DNA of 64,000 bases. It comes from Mucilaginibacter_A sp964236465 (GTDB taxonomy: Bacteria > Bacteroidota > Bacteroidia > Sphingobacteriales > Sphingobacteriaceae). Both the position numbers and the translations under genes were made by a program. The DNA is taken from positions 62,001 through 126,000 of the forward strand of contig CAXSBZ010000003.1 of the NCBI GenBank assembly GCA_964236465.1, given 5' to 3'. The notes beneath the pieces are model-generated. The model was not told the origin of the DNA and did not search any database. It was given only the letters and a program-made list of their open reading frames with translations. Positions 52,054 through 60,220 of the stretch are shown in pieces (within the stretch, counting starts at the first letter, position 1; every line of letters begins with the position of its first letter).

Positions 52054-52098
52054 AAAACAAGTATAGCCCAAATCCGTAACATTGCAAAAAAAATCCCT

Positions 52099-53070
52099 TT
52101 GGCCCGCATTGCCCGTAAAACGTTAAGCTATTTATTAAAAATCGGTATCGTCGTCCTCACCCTTTGGTTTGTTTACCGGCACATCAACCACAACAAAAAC
52201 CTGGCGCAATTTGTAAACCGTATCCATAAAATCGGCCAGGCGGAAGTTTATACAGCCATAAGTTTCGTTACGTTTTTAATGCTGATCAACTGGCTTTTAG
52301 AAGCCGTAAAATGGAAATACCTAACGCAACTACTCGAAAAAATGAGTTTGTGGAAAGCTATCGAAAGCGTTTTCTGCGGATTGACGATGGCCGTCATCAC
52401 CCCAAACCGCATTGGTGAATACGGTGGGCGCATTTTATATTTACCACCAAGAAAACGCATCCACGGTATTTTTGCAATGGCCGTTGGTTCGTTCGGGCAA
52501 AATACGGTTACCAACGTGGTTGGCACGCTGTCGTTGCTGTATTTTATTTACACTTATCAGCATTTAGATCGCTGGCTTTCCCTGGGGATCACGTTGCTTG
52601 GTGCTGTTTTTATCACTGCTTTTTTGTTGTTCTACTTCCGTATCCGCTGGCTGGTTTTTTTGCTGGATAAAATTAAATTCCTTCAAAAATACCATCGTTT
52701 TTTTGGGATTATGGCTAAGTACAGTTTCCCGCAATTGGTTTATATTATGCTGCTGAGCCTGGCCCGTTTCATCGTTTTTTCTTCCCAATATTATATCCTG
52801 ATCCATATCTTACTACCTGATTTAAAGCTTGTTCCGGTGATACTGATGGTGTTTAACCTGTTTTTTATCCAGTCGGCCATTCCCTCGCTGGATCTGCTGG
52901 ATGTTGGCGTGCGTAATTTTATCGCCACTTATCTGTTCAGTTTTATCACCACGCAATCGGTGGCTATTATGGCCTGCGTTTCGTGTATCTGGCTGATCAA
53001 TTTGATAATTCCGGCTATTTTAGGGGCTTTTTTCGTACTTAAACTCAACTTCTTTGGCAACAATACTTAG
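52099..53070 (+). CDS. Lysylphosphatidylglycerol synthase TM-like (UPF0104) membrane protein
   Basis: About 323 residues. Start is uncertain; TTG at 52099 gives a basic segment and then the first helix (LARIARKTLSYLLKIGIVVL), and upstream extensions run into ruvC. Seven to eight membrane helices; VITPNRIGEYGGRILYLPPRKR (near 95-116) is the family's cytoplasmic signature. The family includes the flippase domain of MprF; stand-alone members are putative lipid or glycan transporters. It overlaps the glycosyltransferase gene by 17 bases, so the pair likely acts together. Confidence 0.8.
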   Translation: MARIARKTLSYLLKIGIVVLTLWFVYRHINHNKNLAQFVNRIHKIGQAEVYTAISFVTFLMLINWLLEAVKWKYLTQLLEKMSLWKAIESVFCGLTMAVITPNRIGEYGGRILYLPPRKRIHGIFAMAVGSFGQNTVTNVVGTLSLLYFIYTYQHLDRWLSLGITLLGAVFITAFLLFYFRIRWLVFLLDKIKFLQKYHRFFGIMAKYSFPQLVYIMLLSLARFIVFSSQYYILIHILLPDLKLVPVILMVFNLFFIQSAIPSLDLLDVGVRNFIATYLFSFITTQSVAIMACVSCIWLINLIIPAILGAFFVLKLNFFGNNT

Positions 53071-54187
53071 CTCGGCAGCAATCCTGTTCACCGTTTTATA
53101 CGTCCTCCTTTTTGTGTTTTTGATCAAAGGATGGCTCAGCATCAAACCAAGTTTTGGGCTGATAAAAACAGTATGTCAAACCAAAGTAACCGTGCTGGTT
53201 GCGGCTCGAAATGAAGAAGCCGGCATTCGCCAAACCATCAAAGATATTTTGGCGCAGCAATATCCGAAACACTTGATGGAAGTGATTATTGTTGATGACC
53301 ATTCGACCGACCGCACGGCTGAAATTATTTTGGGTTATGCTGATCGCGGTGTAAAATTGCTGCAACTTAAAGAAGATCAGCAATTAAACTCTTACAAAAA
53401 GAAAGCCATCAGCGAAGCCATCAAACTTTCTACAGGCGATTTGATGGTGGCTACCGATGCCGACTGCCGCATGGGCGTGCACTGGCTGCAAGCCATCGTG
53501 GGCCGTTTTGAAACCAGCGATGTACTGATGTTGTCCTCGCCGGTTGCTTTTTTTGAAGAGAAAAATTTATTTGAGCAGATGCAAACGCTGGAATTTTCGG
53601 CTTTTATCGGTTTGGGTGCGGCCACCATTGGCAACAAAAAAGCGTCTACCTGCAACGGCGCAAATTTGGCCTATAAAAAAAGCATTTTCAATGAAGTAGG
53701 CGGCTTTAAAGGGATTGATGATCTGGCTTCGGGCGATGACGAACTACTTCTGCAAAAAATTGCGGCCAAATATCCTGACAGGATCGGTTTTTTGAAAAAC
53801 CGGGAAGCTATCGTTTACACTTATGCCAAGCCAACTTGGGAAGAATTTAAGCAGCAACGCCGCCGCTGGGCATCCAAATCCATCAAATATAAAGACAAAG
53901 CGATTGTAGCTTTGGCCGTTGGTTTCTGGCTTTTCAATGCCGTGATTTTGATTAATCTTGTGGCCGGGATTTTCAATCCGTTTTATCTCGAAGTAGCTGC
54001 TTTACAATTAATTGCGAAGATTTTTGCGGAAGGTATTTTCCTGTTATTGATCAATGCTTTTTTTAAGCGGCAAAAACTGTTGTTGCTTCTGCCGATCGGT
54101 TCGCTGCTGCATGTTTTTTATGTGGTTTACATCGGTATCATCGGCAACAAAAGTACGTATGAATGGAAAGGCCGAAAAGTGCATTGA
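53054..54187 (+). CDS. Membrane-anchored family 2 glycosyltransferase
   Basis: 377 residues, TTG start overlapping the preceding gene. One N-terminal membrane helix, a GT-A domain (about 38-280) with VIIVDDHSTD, the DxD-like TDADCR, SGDDELLLQKI and the processive-type QQRRRWASK, then two or three C-terminal helices. It probably transfers a sugar to a lipid or glycan at the inner membrane; substrate unknown. An exact motif copy lies near the start of the gene. Confidence 0.88.
   Translation: MATILSSAAILFTVLYVLLFVFLIKGWLSIKPSFGLIKTVCQTKVTVLVAARNEEAGIRQTIKDILAQQYPKHLMEVIIVDDHSTDRTAEIILGYADRGVKLLQLKEDQQLNSYKKKAISEAIKLSTGDLMVATDADCRMGVHWLQAIVGRFETSDVLMLSSPVAFFEEKNLFEQMQTLEFSAFIGLGAATIGNKKASTCNGANLAYKKSIFNEVGGFKGIDDLASGDDELLLQKIAAKYPDRIGFLKNREAIVYTYAKPTWEEFKQQRRRWASKSIKYKDKAIVALAVGFWLFNAVILINLVAGIFNPFYLEVAALQLIAKIFAEGIFLLLINAFFKRQKLLLLLPIGSLLHVFYVVYIGIIGNKSTYEWKGRKVH
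53161..53174 (+). repeat. dispersed motif copy inside the glycosyltransferase gene
   Basis: Exact GATAAAAACAGTAT, read as L-I-K-T-V-C, with an AGTTTTGGGC upstream box, near the N-terminal helix. Confidence 0.8.
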
Positions 54188-54267
54188 CATATTTTATCAA
54201 AAAAACGAATATAGTTTGAAACAGAACACGCTATATTTAAGCCATAAATATCCTATTTGATTAAACA

Positions 54268-55446
54268 TTGACAAACCCTGTTCCATCGGCTTCCAACCGG
54301 AAAATTTTCTTGCATAATAAGCTTGCTGTAGCAGGTTTGTTGTTGATTTTGCTCGCCTCGCTGCTGGCTGTTTTAGGTTATTTAATTACGCCTGATGGCA
54401 CGCCGCAGGCCAACGATATGCTGGTTCAGCTTAGCCTGAAAAAACCCGGAACGTCTTTTACCCTGCTTCGGATCAAAAAAGAAGGCCATCCGGATGCGGT
54501 AGGTTTTTTGCAAAAAATGCTTTTCGGGCAGCCGTCAGTTTGGCGCAATATCCCGATTACTTCCTATCGTTTTGCTGGAGATGAAATTTATGTCCGTGAA
54601 TATATCGGCGATGAAGATGTATCCGCAGAAACTGCTTTCAACATCCAAAAAATAGCCGATAAAAGAAGCATTGCCTCCGCAGAAACCAAAAATACCCCGA
54701 TAAAAGAAGCATCAGTTTTAGCGATTCAAAAAGAAATAACAGCTCATCAGATCATTAAAAAAACTTTTTGGCTGGGCACAGATATTTATGGCCGCGATAT
54801 GCTAAGCCGGCTGATTATCGGTGCCCGGATTTCATTGGCCGTTGGTTTTGTATCGGTCATTATTAGCCTGATTGTTGGCGTATCGGTTGGTGCTGCTGCG
54901 GGATATTTCGGTGGCAAAACCGACGATTTGTTGAGCTGGCTGATGAATGTTTTGTGGGCTTTGCCAGCCTTGCTGCTGGTGATTGCCATTTCTTTTGCAC
55001 TGGGTAAAGGTTTGTGGCAAATATTTGTAGCGGTCGGGCTGTCAATGTGGGTTGAAGTTGGCCGTTTGGTGCGCGGCCAGGTAATCGCCCTAAAACAGGT
55101 AGAATTTGTAGAAGCCGCGCGTGCATTGGGTTTTGGTAATTACCGCATTATTGTTCATCATATTTTGCCTAATATTACCGGCCCGATTTTGGTGCTGGCG
55201 GCCTCCAATTTTGCTTCGGCCATTTTGCTGGAGGCGGGTTTAAGTTTTTTGGGTTACGGTGCGCAGCCGCCCACGCCAACCTGGGGTGCCATGATTAAAG
55301 AACATTATGGCTACATTGTGATGGATGCCGCTTATCTGGCTATTTTGCCCGGTTTGGCTATCATGCTGATGGTTTATGCTTTTAATGTGGTAACTATTGG
55401 GCTGAGGGATGCGTTTGATGTTAGATCGCAAAGTACACGTGGTTAA
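54268..55446 (+). CDS. DppC/OppC-like ABC transporter permease
   Basis: 392 residues, TTG start. The first helix (about 16-36) and the C-terminal five-helix permease domain (about 185-385) with GTDIYGRDMLSRLIIGARISL and the EAA-type loop EAARALGFGNYRIIVHHILPN are typical of peptide/nickel importers. Between them lies a periplasmic stretch of about 120 residues that contains two exact motif copies (DKRSIA and IKEASV). No partner permease, ATPase or binding protein is adjacent, so it is an orphan subunit in this window. Confidence 0.88.
   Translation: MTNPVPSASNRKIFLHNKLAVAGLLLILLASLLAVLGYLITPDGTPQANDMLVQLSLKKPGTSFTLLRIKKEGHPDAVGFLQKMLFGQPSVWRNIPITSYRFAGDEIYVREYIGDEDVSAETAFNIQKIADKRSIASAETKNTPIKEASVLAIQKEITAHQIIKKTFWLGTDIYGRDMLSRLIIGARISLAVGFVSVIISLIVGVSVGAAAGYFGGKTDDLLSWLMNVLWALPALLLVIAISFALGKGLWQIFVAVGLSMWVEVGRLVRGQVIALKQVEFVEAARALGFGNYRIIVHHILPNITGPILVLAASNFASAILLEAGLSFLGYGAQPPTPTWGAMIKEHYGYIVMDAAYLAILPGLAIMLMVYAFNVVTIGLRDAFDVRSQSTRG
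54658..54712 (+). repeat. two dispersed motif copies 27 bp apart inside the permease gene
   Basis: Exact GATAAAAGAAGCAT at 54658-54671 and again at 54699-54712, read in two different phases (D-K-R-S-I and I-K-E-A-S), in the loop insert. The only direct pair in the window. Confidence 0.85.
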
Positions 55447-55479
55447 TTTGAGGAAATGATAAGAGAAGAATTATAATTC

Positions 55480-56712
55480 ATGCAGAACTATAGCTATTCT
55501 GACGAAGAAGAACTGATCCGGCTGCTGCTAAAAAGGCAGGCAGAACTGAATGCCCTGCTGGAGATTACGCAGGCAATCAATAAAAATGCCACTACTTTAG
55601 TGCTGATTGATATGCTGGAAGTGATCATGAAAGATTACCTCAATGTGGGCAAATTTCGATTTATAACTGAGGTAGATAACAAATTGAGCTGTATTTCTTA
55701 TTACGGCGGAGAATTTGAACAGCATCGCGTATTGGTTCAGGCTTGCAAAGGTTTGGGTAGATTTAAAGGCCCGGTTTCAGTAAACCTGCATCAAAACAGC
55801 GTCCTGAAAAACTACGACTATTTTATCCCGGTTTTCCAAAAAAATAAAATGTTGGCTTTTGCCCTGATCGGTGATTTTAAAACCACACCGCAGATGATGG
55901 GCAATGACCTAAACTTCATTCAAACCGTAACCAACGTAATTGTGGTGGCATTGGAAAACAAAAAGCTGTTTAAAAAACGCATCGAAGCCGAGCGTTTTCA
56001 GCGCGAAATGGAGCTGGCCGGAGATGTGCAGCAAATGCTCATCCCGCTTACCATCTACAAAGAACCCGGCATTGACGTGGCCGCCCGCTACCTGCCGCAT
56101 CAAAATATCGGCGGCGATTATTACGATTTCATCCGCCTGAACAAACACGAATTTTTGTGGTGCATTGCAGATGTTTCGGGCAAAGGTGTTTCCGCGGCTT
56201 TGCTAATGGCCAATTTGCAAGCCAGCTTGCGCGCCTGGTCATCGGTAGAAGATAACCTAACGACGATTATTGAAAAGCTGAACGATGTGATCATCAAAAC
56301 TACCAAAGGTGAAAAATTCATCACCATGTTTTTGGGTAAATTTAATGAGCAAACCCGGATGCTTACTTATATCAATGCCGGCCACAATCCATCCATCGTT
56401 TATGATAATGGCGTGATAACCGAGCTGAAACATGGCACCACTATTATTGGTGTATTGGATAAACTCCCATTTGTCAATACCGGCGAAATGTACCTGCACA
56501 AACCGTTCATGATTTTTAATTATACCGATGGCCTAATCGAATACGACCAGGAAAGCCCGAACTGGAACGAAGAAAAACTGAGCGAATATGTAAAAACCTA
56601 CGGCAAACTTAAGCCGGACCAGTTTAACAGTAAAATCCTCGAACACGTAAACCGCTTAGTAAAAGGCAAACCAATTGATGATGTAACCATCCTGACCATC
56701 AGTTGCCAATAA
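55480..56712 (+). CDS. SpoIIE/PP2C-type serine phosphatase with GAF-like sensor domain
   Basis: 410 residues, soluble. A GAF-like region (about 20-165) precedes a helix (ERFQREMELAGDVQQMLIP) and the SpoIIE phosphatase domain (about 195-408) with metal-binding motifs GGDYYDF, ADVSGKGVSAALLMA and YTDGLIE. Such RsbU-like enzymes switch anti-sigma or partner-switching modules; no anti-sigma/antagonist genes lie next to it. Ends before a motif-built hairpin. Confidence 0.92.
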   Translation: MQNYSYSDEEELIRLLLKRQAELNALLEITQAINKNATTLVLIDMLEVIMKDYLNVGKFRFITEVDNKLSCISYYGGEFEQHRVLVQACKGLGRFKGPVSVNLHQNSVLKNYDYFIPVFQKNKMLAFALIGDFKTTPQMMGNDLNFIQTVTNVIVVALENKKLFKKRIEAERFQREMELAGDVQQMLIPLTIYKEPGIDVAARYLPHQNIGGDYYDFIRLNKHEFLWCIADVSGKGVSAALLMANLQASLRAWSSVEDNLTTIIEKLNDVIIKTTKGEKFITMFLGKFNEQTRMLTYINAGHNPSIVYDNGVITELKHGTTIIGVLDKLPFVNTGEMYLHKPFMIFNYTDGLIEYDQESPNWNEEKLSEYVKTYGKLKPDQFNSKILEHVNRLVKGKPIDDVTILTISCQ

Positions 56713-56728
56713 ACCCTGATTTTTTGTT

Positions 56729-56777
56729 GATAAAAACAGCATCCAGGTTTTTACCTTTGCAGCCCATGCTGTTTTTA
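56729..56777. terminator. motif-built hairpin between the phosphatase gene and rnhB
   Basis: TAAAAACAGCAT (56731-56742) pairs perfectly with ATGCTGTTTTTA (56766-56777), with a small inner AGGT/ACCT hairpin in the loop. The left arm belongs to an exact motif copy (56729-56742). Confidence 0.85.
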
Positions 56778-56796
56778 GGGTAGTAAATTTAGGTTG

Positions 56797-57429
56797 ATGA
56801 ATAATAAAGAAATACTGCTGTCCCGCTACCAATACCCTTTGCTGGAAGCCGGCTGCGATGAAGCCGGCCGCGGTTGCCTGGCCGGCCCGGTTTTTGCCGC
56901 AGCTGTAATCCTGCCAGCCGATTTCAATCACCCTGAACTAAATGATTCCAAACAATTAAATGAAAAAACACGCAACCAGCTGCGCATAGAAATCGAACAA
57001 TCTGCGCTGGCTTTTGCTGTGGCTTCGGTGGATAATCAGGAAATTGACCGGATCAATATTTTGCAGGCATCTATATTGGCGATGCACCGCGCGGTGGATA
57101 TGCTTCTTTTACAACCCGAATTTTTGATTATTGACGGCAATTATTTCAAACCGTACACGTCGCTGGATCATGCCTGCATTGTTCGGGGCGATTGCAAATA
57201 TTTCAGCATTGCCGCCGCTTCCGTGCTGGCCAAAACCTATCGCGATGATTATATGAAACAGCTTGCCGAAGAATATCCGGATTACCATTGGCACAAAAAC
57301 AAAGGTTATCCAACCATCAGGCATCGTTCAGTTATTATTGAAAAAGGATTAACGCCCTATCACCGCCGCACTTTCCGCACGCGCGATCCGCTTTTGGATA
57401 CAATTAAAACGCTTAGCCCTAAAATTTAA
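56797..57429 (+). CDS. rnhB: Ribonuclease HII
   Basis: 210 residues from the ATG at 56797 (a TTG just before is possible). Removes ribonucleotides from DNA-RNA hybrids. Catalytic D21-E22 in GCDEAGRGCLAGPV, the FLIIDGNYF aspartate and the AAASVLAKTYRDDYM segment are present. A minus-strand motif copy is at 57100-57111. gcvT follows after 29 bases. Confidence 0.97.
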   Translation: MNNKEILLSRYQYPLLEAGCDEAGRGCLAGPVFAAAVILPADFNHPELNDSKQLNEKTRNQLRIEIEQSALAFAVASVDNQEIDRINILQASILAMHRAVDMLLLQPEFLIIDGNYFKPYTSLDHACIVRGDCKYFSIAAASVLAKTYRDDYMKQLAEEYPDYHWHKNKGYPTIRHRSVIIEKGLTPYHRRTFRTRDPLLDTIKTLSPKI

Positions 57430-57430
57430 C

Positions 57431-57444
57431 ATACTTCTTTTATC
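57431..57444 (-). repeat. dispersed motif copy between rnhB and gcvT
   Basis: Exact minus-strand GATAAAAGAAGTAT with a GATTTTAGG box on that strand. It begins two bases after the rnhB stop codon. Confidence 0.85.
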
Positions 57445-57458
57445 AACCTAAAATCAAC

Positions 57459-58538
57459 ATGAAAAATACCGCCCTCACCGATACGCATATTAAAACCGGT
57501 GCCAAAATGGTTCCTTTTGCCGGGTACAATATGCCGGTTACCTATGCCGGAATCAATGCCGAACACGAAACCGTGCGCAAATCGGTAGGTGTTTTTGATG
57601 TAAGTCACATGGGCGAATTTATTTTGAAAGGTGATAAAGCTTTGGATCTCATACAAAAAGTATCTTCAAACGATGCCTCAAAACTGTACAACGGCAAAGT
57701 GCAATATTCCTGCCTGCCCAATGAAACGGGCGGAATTGTGGATGATTTGCTGGTTTACCGCATGGACGAAAAAACCTATATGCTGGTAGTCAATGCGTCA
57801 AATATTGAAAAAGATTGGGACTGGATTTCTAAATACAATGATTTTGGGGTGGAGATGAAAAACATTTCCGACCGCACTTCGCTGCTGGCCGTGCAAGGGC
57901 CGAAAGCTGCCGAAGCCCTGCAAATCTTGACCAATGTTGATCTGGCTGCGATGGAATATTATACCTTTAAAAGAAGCATTTTTGCCGGTGTAAACAATGT
58001 AATTATTTCTGCCACAGGTTATACCGGTGCCGGAGGTTTTGAAATTTATTTTGATCATGAATATGCTGATACCATTTGGAACGCCATTTTTAAAGCCGGA
58101 GAGCCGTTCGGCATCAAGCCGATTGGTTTGGCTGCGCGGGATACGTTGCGCCTGGAAATGGGTTTTTGTTTGTACGGAAACGATATCGACGATACTACTT
58201 CTCCGCTGGAAGCCGGTTTGGGCTGGGTAACCAAGTTCAGCAAAGATTTTGTCAATTCCGAAGCTTTGAAACAGCAGAAAGAGCAAGGCATCAGCAAAAA
58301 ACTGGTTGGTTTTGAAATGATCGATCGCGGCATCCCCCGCCACGATTACGAAATTACAGATGCCGAAGGAAATGCAATTGGCAAAGTAACTTCCGGCACA
58401 CAATCGCCATCGCTGCAAAAAGCCGTTGGTTTGGGTTATGTTGAAAGTGCTTTTGCCAAAGATGGGACGGAAATTTACATCAAAATCCGCGACCAAAAAA
58501 TCAAGGCCAAAATAGTAAAGCCACCTTTTTACAAATAA
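57459..58538 (+). CDS. gcvT: Aminomethyltransferase, glycine cleavage T protein
   Basis: 359 residues. Transfers the methylene group from the aminomethyl-lipoyl H protein to tetrahydrofolate. MVPFAGYNMPVTY, DVSHMGEF, the folate-site ATGYTGAGGFEIYF and GAGLGW-like (EAGLGWVTKF) segments are all present. gcvH is in this window at 32394. A motif copy (57968-57979, KRSIF) lies inside. Confidence 0.97.
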   Translation: MKNTALTDTHIKTGAKMVPFAGYNMPVTYAGINAEHETVRKSVGVFDVSHMGEFILKGDKALDLIQKVSSNDASKLYNGKVQYSCLPNETGGIVDDLLVYRMDEKTYMLVVNASNIEKDWDWISKYNDFGVEMKNISDRTSLLAVQGPKAAEALQILTNVDLAAMEYYTFKRSIFAGVNNVIISATGYTGAGGFEIYFDHEYADTIWNAIFKAGEPFGIKPIGLAARDTLRLEMGFCLYGNDIDDTTSPLEAGLGWVTKFSKDFVNSEALKQQKEQGISKKLVGFEMIDRGIPRHDYEITDAEGNAIGKVTSGTQSPSLQKAVGLGYVESAFAKDGTEIYIKIRDQKIKAKIVKPPFYK

Positions 58539-58542
58539 GTTA

Positions 58543-58556
58543 ATGCTTCTTTTATC
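58543..58556 (-). repeat. dispersed motif copy between gcvT and comB
   Basis: Exact minus-strand GATAAAAGAAGCAT with an AATTTTTAGG box, four bases after the gcvT stop. Confidence 0.85.
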
Positions 58557-58586
58557 ACCTAAAAATTAGTGTCTGAATAAATTCTA

Positions 58587-59309
58587 ATGACCGAAAAACT
58601 AAAGATCGAAACCTGCCTCACGCCTGCATTGCTACCGCTTTATCCGCTTGAAAATAGTATAGCGGTGATCATTGATATTTTTCGGGCAACGTCTTCTATT
58701 TGTTACGGCATTGAAAACGGTGCCGAAGCAATAATCCCGGTTGCCCAAGTAGAAGAATGTGCAGCTTATCGCAAAAAGGGGCTGGATTATTTGCTTGCCG
58801 CTGAGCGCAATGGCGAAGTCGTTTCCGGTTTTGATTTCGGCAATTCGCCTTTCTCTTACACCAAAGAAAAAGTTGCCGGGAAAACCATTGTGCTTACCAC
58901 AACCAACGGCACACACGCTTTACATCTTTCTATCAAAGCTAAAAAAATTGTAATCGGCTCATTTCTAAACTTTTCGGCTTTGTGCAATTGGCTAAAATTG
59001 CAGCAGGAAAATGTTTTATTGGTTTGTGCCGGTTGGAAAAACAACTTCAATTTGGAAGACACTTTATTTGCCGGTGCCGTTGTAGATCAGTTGAAAACAA
59101 GCAATTACATATTAGACGACCCAAGCATCGCTGCAAACGATTTATTTGAATTGGGCAAAAACGACCTCAATTTATACCTGCAAAAAACAGCACACAGCGA
59201 ACGTTTGAAAAAATTAGGTATTGAAGAAGATATTAAATTTTGTTTGCAAGTTGACTTAACTACGGCAATTCCGGTTTTGGAAGGAGAGAAGCTGGTGAAG
59301 TTGACTTAG
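58587..59309 (+). CDS. comB: 2-phosphosulfolactate phosphatase family protein
   Basis: 240 residues. Matches ComB: VIIDIFRATSSICYGIENGA (near 27-46), LLAAERNG, GFDFGNSPF and VLTTTNGTHAL. In archaea this Mg-dependent phosphatase makes sulfolactate for coenzyme M; the bacterial role is unknown since no other sulfonate gene is nearby. This is not the competence ComB. Its end overlaps the tail of the small membrane protein gene on the other strand by four bases. Confidence 0.9.
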   Translation: MTEKLKIETCLTPALLPLYPLENSIAVIIDIFRATSSICYGIENGAEAIIPVAQVEECAAYRKKGLDYLLAAERNGEVVSGFDFGNSPFSYTKEKVAGKTIVLTTTNGTHALHLSIKAKKIVIGSFLNFSALCNWLKLQQENVLLVCAGWKNNFNLEDTLFAGAVVDQLKTSNYILDDPSIAANDLFELGKNDLNLYLQKTAHSERLKKLGIEEDIKFCLQVDLTTAIPVLEGEKLVKLT

Positions 59310-59566
59310 GTAAGAATTATTGATACAATAGCAATTAGAATAAGCGAAAATTCAACCACTAACAATTGAATAAACTTTTTTCTTAAAATTTTTCTTAAAA
59401 TAACATCTAAGATTATTGCAACTAAGAATAAAGTTATAAATATAAATGCTACAAAAGTATTCCAGGCATCTTGAGAATTTGGAGGGATTGGTATAATAAA
59501 AAAGTAAATGCTTGCAATCAAACTTAGTAAAGCCACAACTGCAAAAGGTGTAATTTTGTATTTTAT
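59306..59566 (-). CDS. Small membrane protein with a non-canonical or lost start codon
   Basis: The frame is open from 59566 to the stop at 59306. It encodes three hydrophobic segments (ALLSLIASIYFFIIPIP, NTFVAFIFITLFLVAII, QLLVVEFSLILIAIVSI). A GTG at 59536 gives 76 residues, but the frame continues upstream as IKYKITPFAVV with ATA where an ATG (MKYKITPF) would be expected, directly after an in-frame TAA. So either GTG is used, or ATA is, or the start has mutated. No known family; AT-rich like the neighbouring hicB. Confidence 0.45.
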   Translation of the reverse strand: MKYKITPFAVVALLSLIASIYFFIIPIPPNSQDAWNTFVAFIFITLFLVAIILDVILRKILRKKFIQLLVVEFSLILIAIVSIILT

Positions 59567-59586
59567 TTAGAGTAAAACTTTTGAAG

Positions 59587-59883
59587 ATGACAAATTTTTT
59601 AAAGTACAAAAATTATTCGGCCACCATCGAATTTAGTGCAGAAGATAAAGTTTTTCACGGAAATGTTTTGGGAATTGATGATGTGATAACTTTTGAAGGC
59701 AGATCTGATAAAGAAGTAAAAAGTGCTTTTCACAAAGCAGTAAACGGCTATTTGGCTACCTGTTTAGCTTTAAACAAGGAACCTGAAAAACCAAGTGAAG
59801 AAACTGTTTACTTATTAAAAAGCCCGGCTAATGCAAAACGATTGTTAGAGAGTTTGGAACAATACAAGAAATATTCGAAATAA
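59587..59883 (+). CDS. hicB: HicB-family antitoxin without visible toxin
   Basis: 98 residues from the ATG at 59587. The start YKNYSATIEFSAEDKVFHGNVLGIDDVITFEG and SDKEVKSAFHKAVNGYL match the HicB fold (a partial RNase H-like domain). HicB normally pairs with the small mRNase HicA, encoded just beside it, but neither side has a hicA: the left neighbour is the small membrane protein gene on the opposite strand and the right one mazG. The C-terminal residues (KRLLESLEQYKKYSK) lack an evident DNA-binding domain. Orphan or relict antitoxin. Confidence 0.75.
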   Translation: MTNFLKYKNYSATIEFSAEDKVFHGNVLGIDDVITFEGRSDKEVKSAFHKAVNGYLATCLALNKEPEKPSEETVYLLKSPANAKRLLESLEQYKKYSK

Positions 59884-59889
59884 TAAATA

Positions 59890-60216
59890 TCATTTCAACT
59901 TTTCATTATTCCGGTGCCGGTCTGCATCCCGGATACTCTTTTTAGCCATGTTTTTTTCTAATGCTTCAGTCAAATCAATACCGGTTTGATTAGCCAGGCA
60001 AATCAATACAAATAAAACATCGGCCATTTCATCAGCTAAAACCACTTCTTCATCTGATTTTTTAAAAGATTGTTCGCCGTATTTTCGCGCCATAATGCGG
60101 GCAATTTCGCCCACTTCTTCCATTAAAATAGCGGTGTTAGTGAGTTCGTTAAAATAGCGTACGCCGGTTGTCTTGATCCATTCGTCCACCAATTGCTGTG
60201 CTTCTTTTATCGTCAT
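59890..60216 (-). CDS. MazG-like nucleotide pyrophosphohydrolase
   Basis: 108 residues from the ATG at 60216; a longer frame starts inside dtd and is rejected. Single MazG-type domain with the metal-binding EExxE (LMEEVGEIAR, about 32) and ExxD (LADEMADVLF, about 61-70). Hydrolyses non-canonical nucleoside triphosphates. Its fourth to eighth codons are a motif copy (60199-60211, encoding IKEA). It overlaps or abuts dtd, forming an operon with it. Confidence 0.9.
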   Translation of the reverse strand: MTIKEAQQLVDEWIKTTGVRYFNELTNTAILMEEVGEIARIMARKYGEQSFKKSDEEVVLADEMADVLFVLICLANQTGIDLTEALEKNMAKKSIRDADRHRNNEKLK

Positions 60217-60220
60217 AAAA

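Noticed and set aside
58587..59309. ComB as evidence of a DNA-uptake machine
   Set aside because: This is the 2-phosphosulfolactate phosphatase ComB, unrelated to competence proteins of the same name. Only comF is possibly relevant to uptake.
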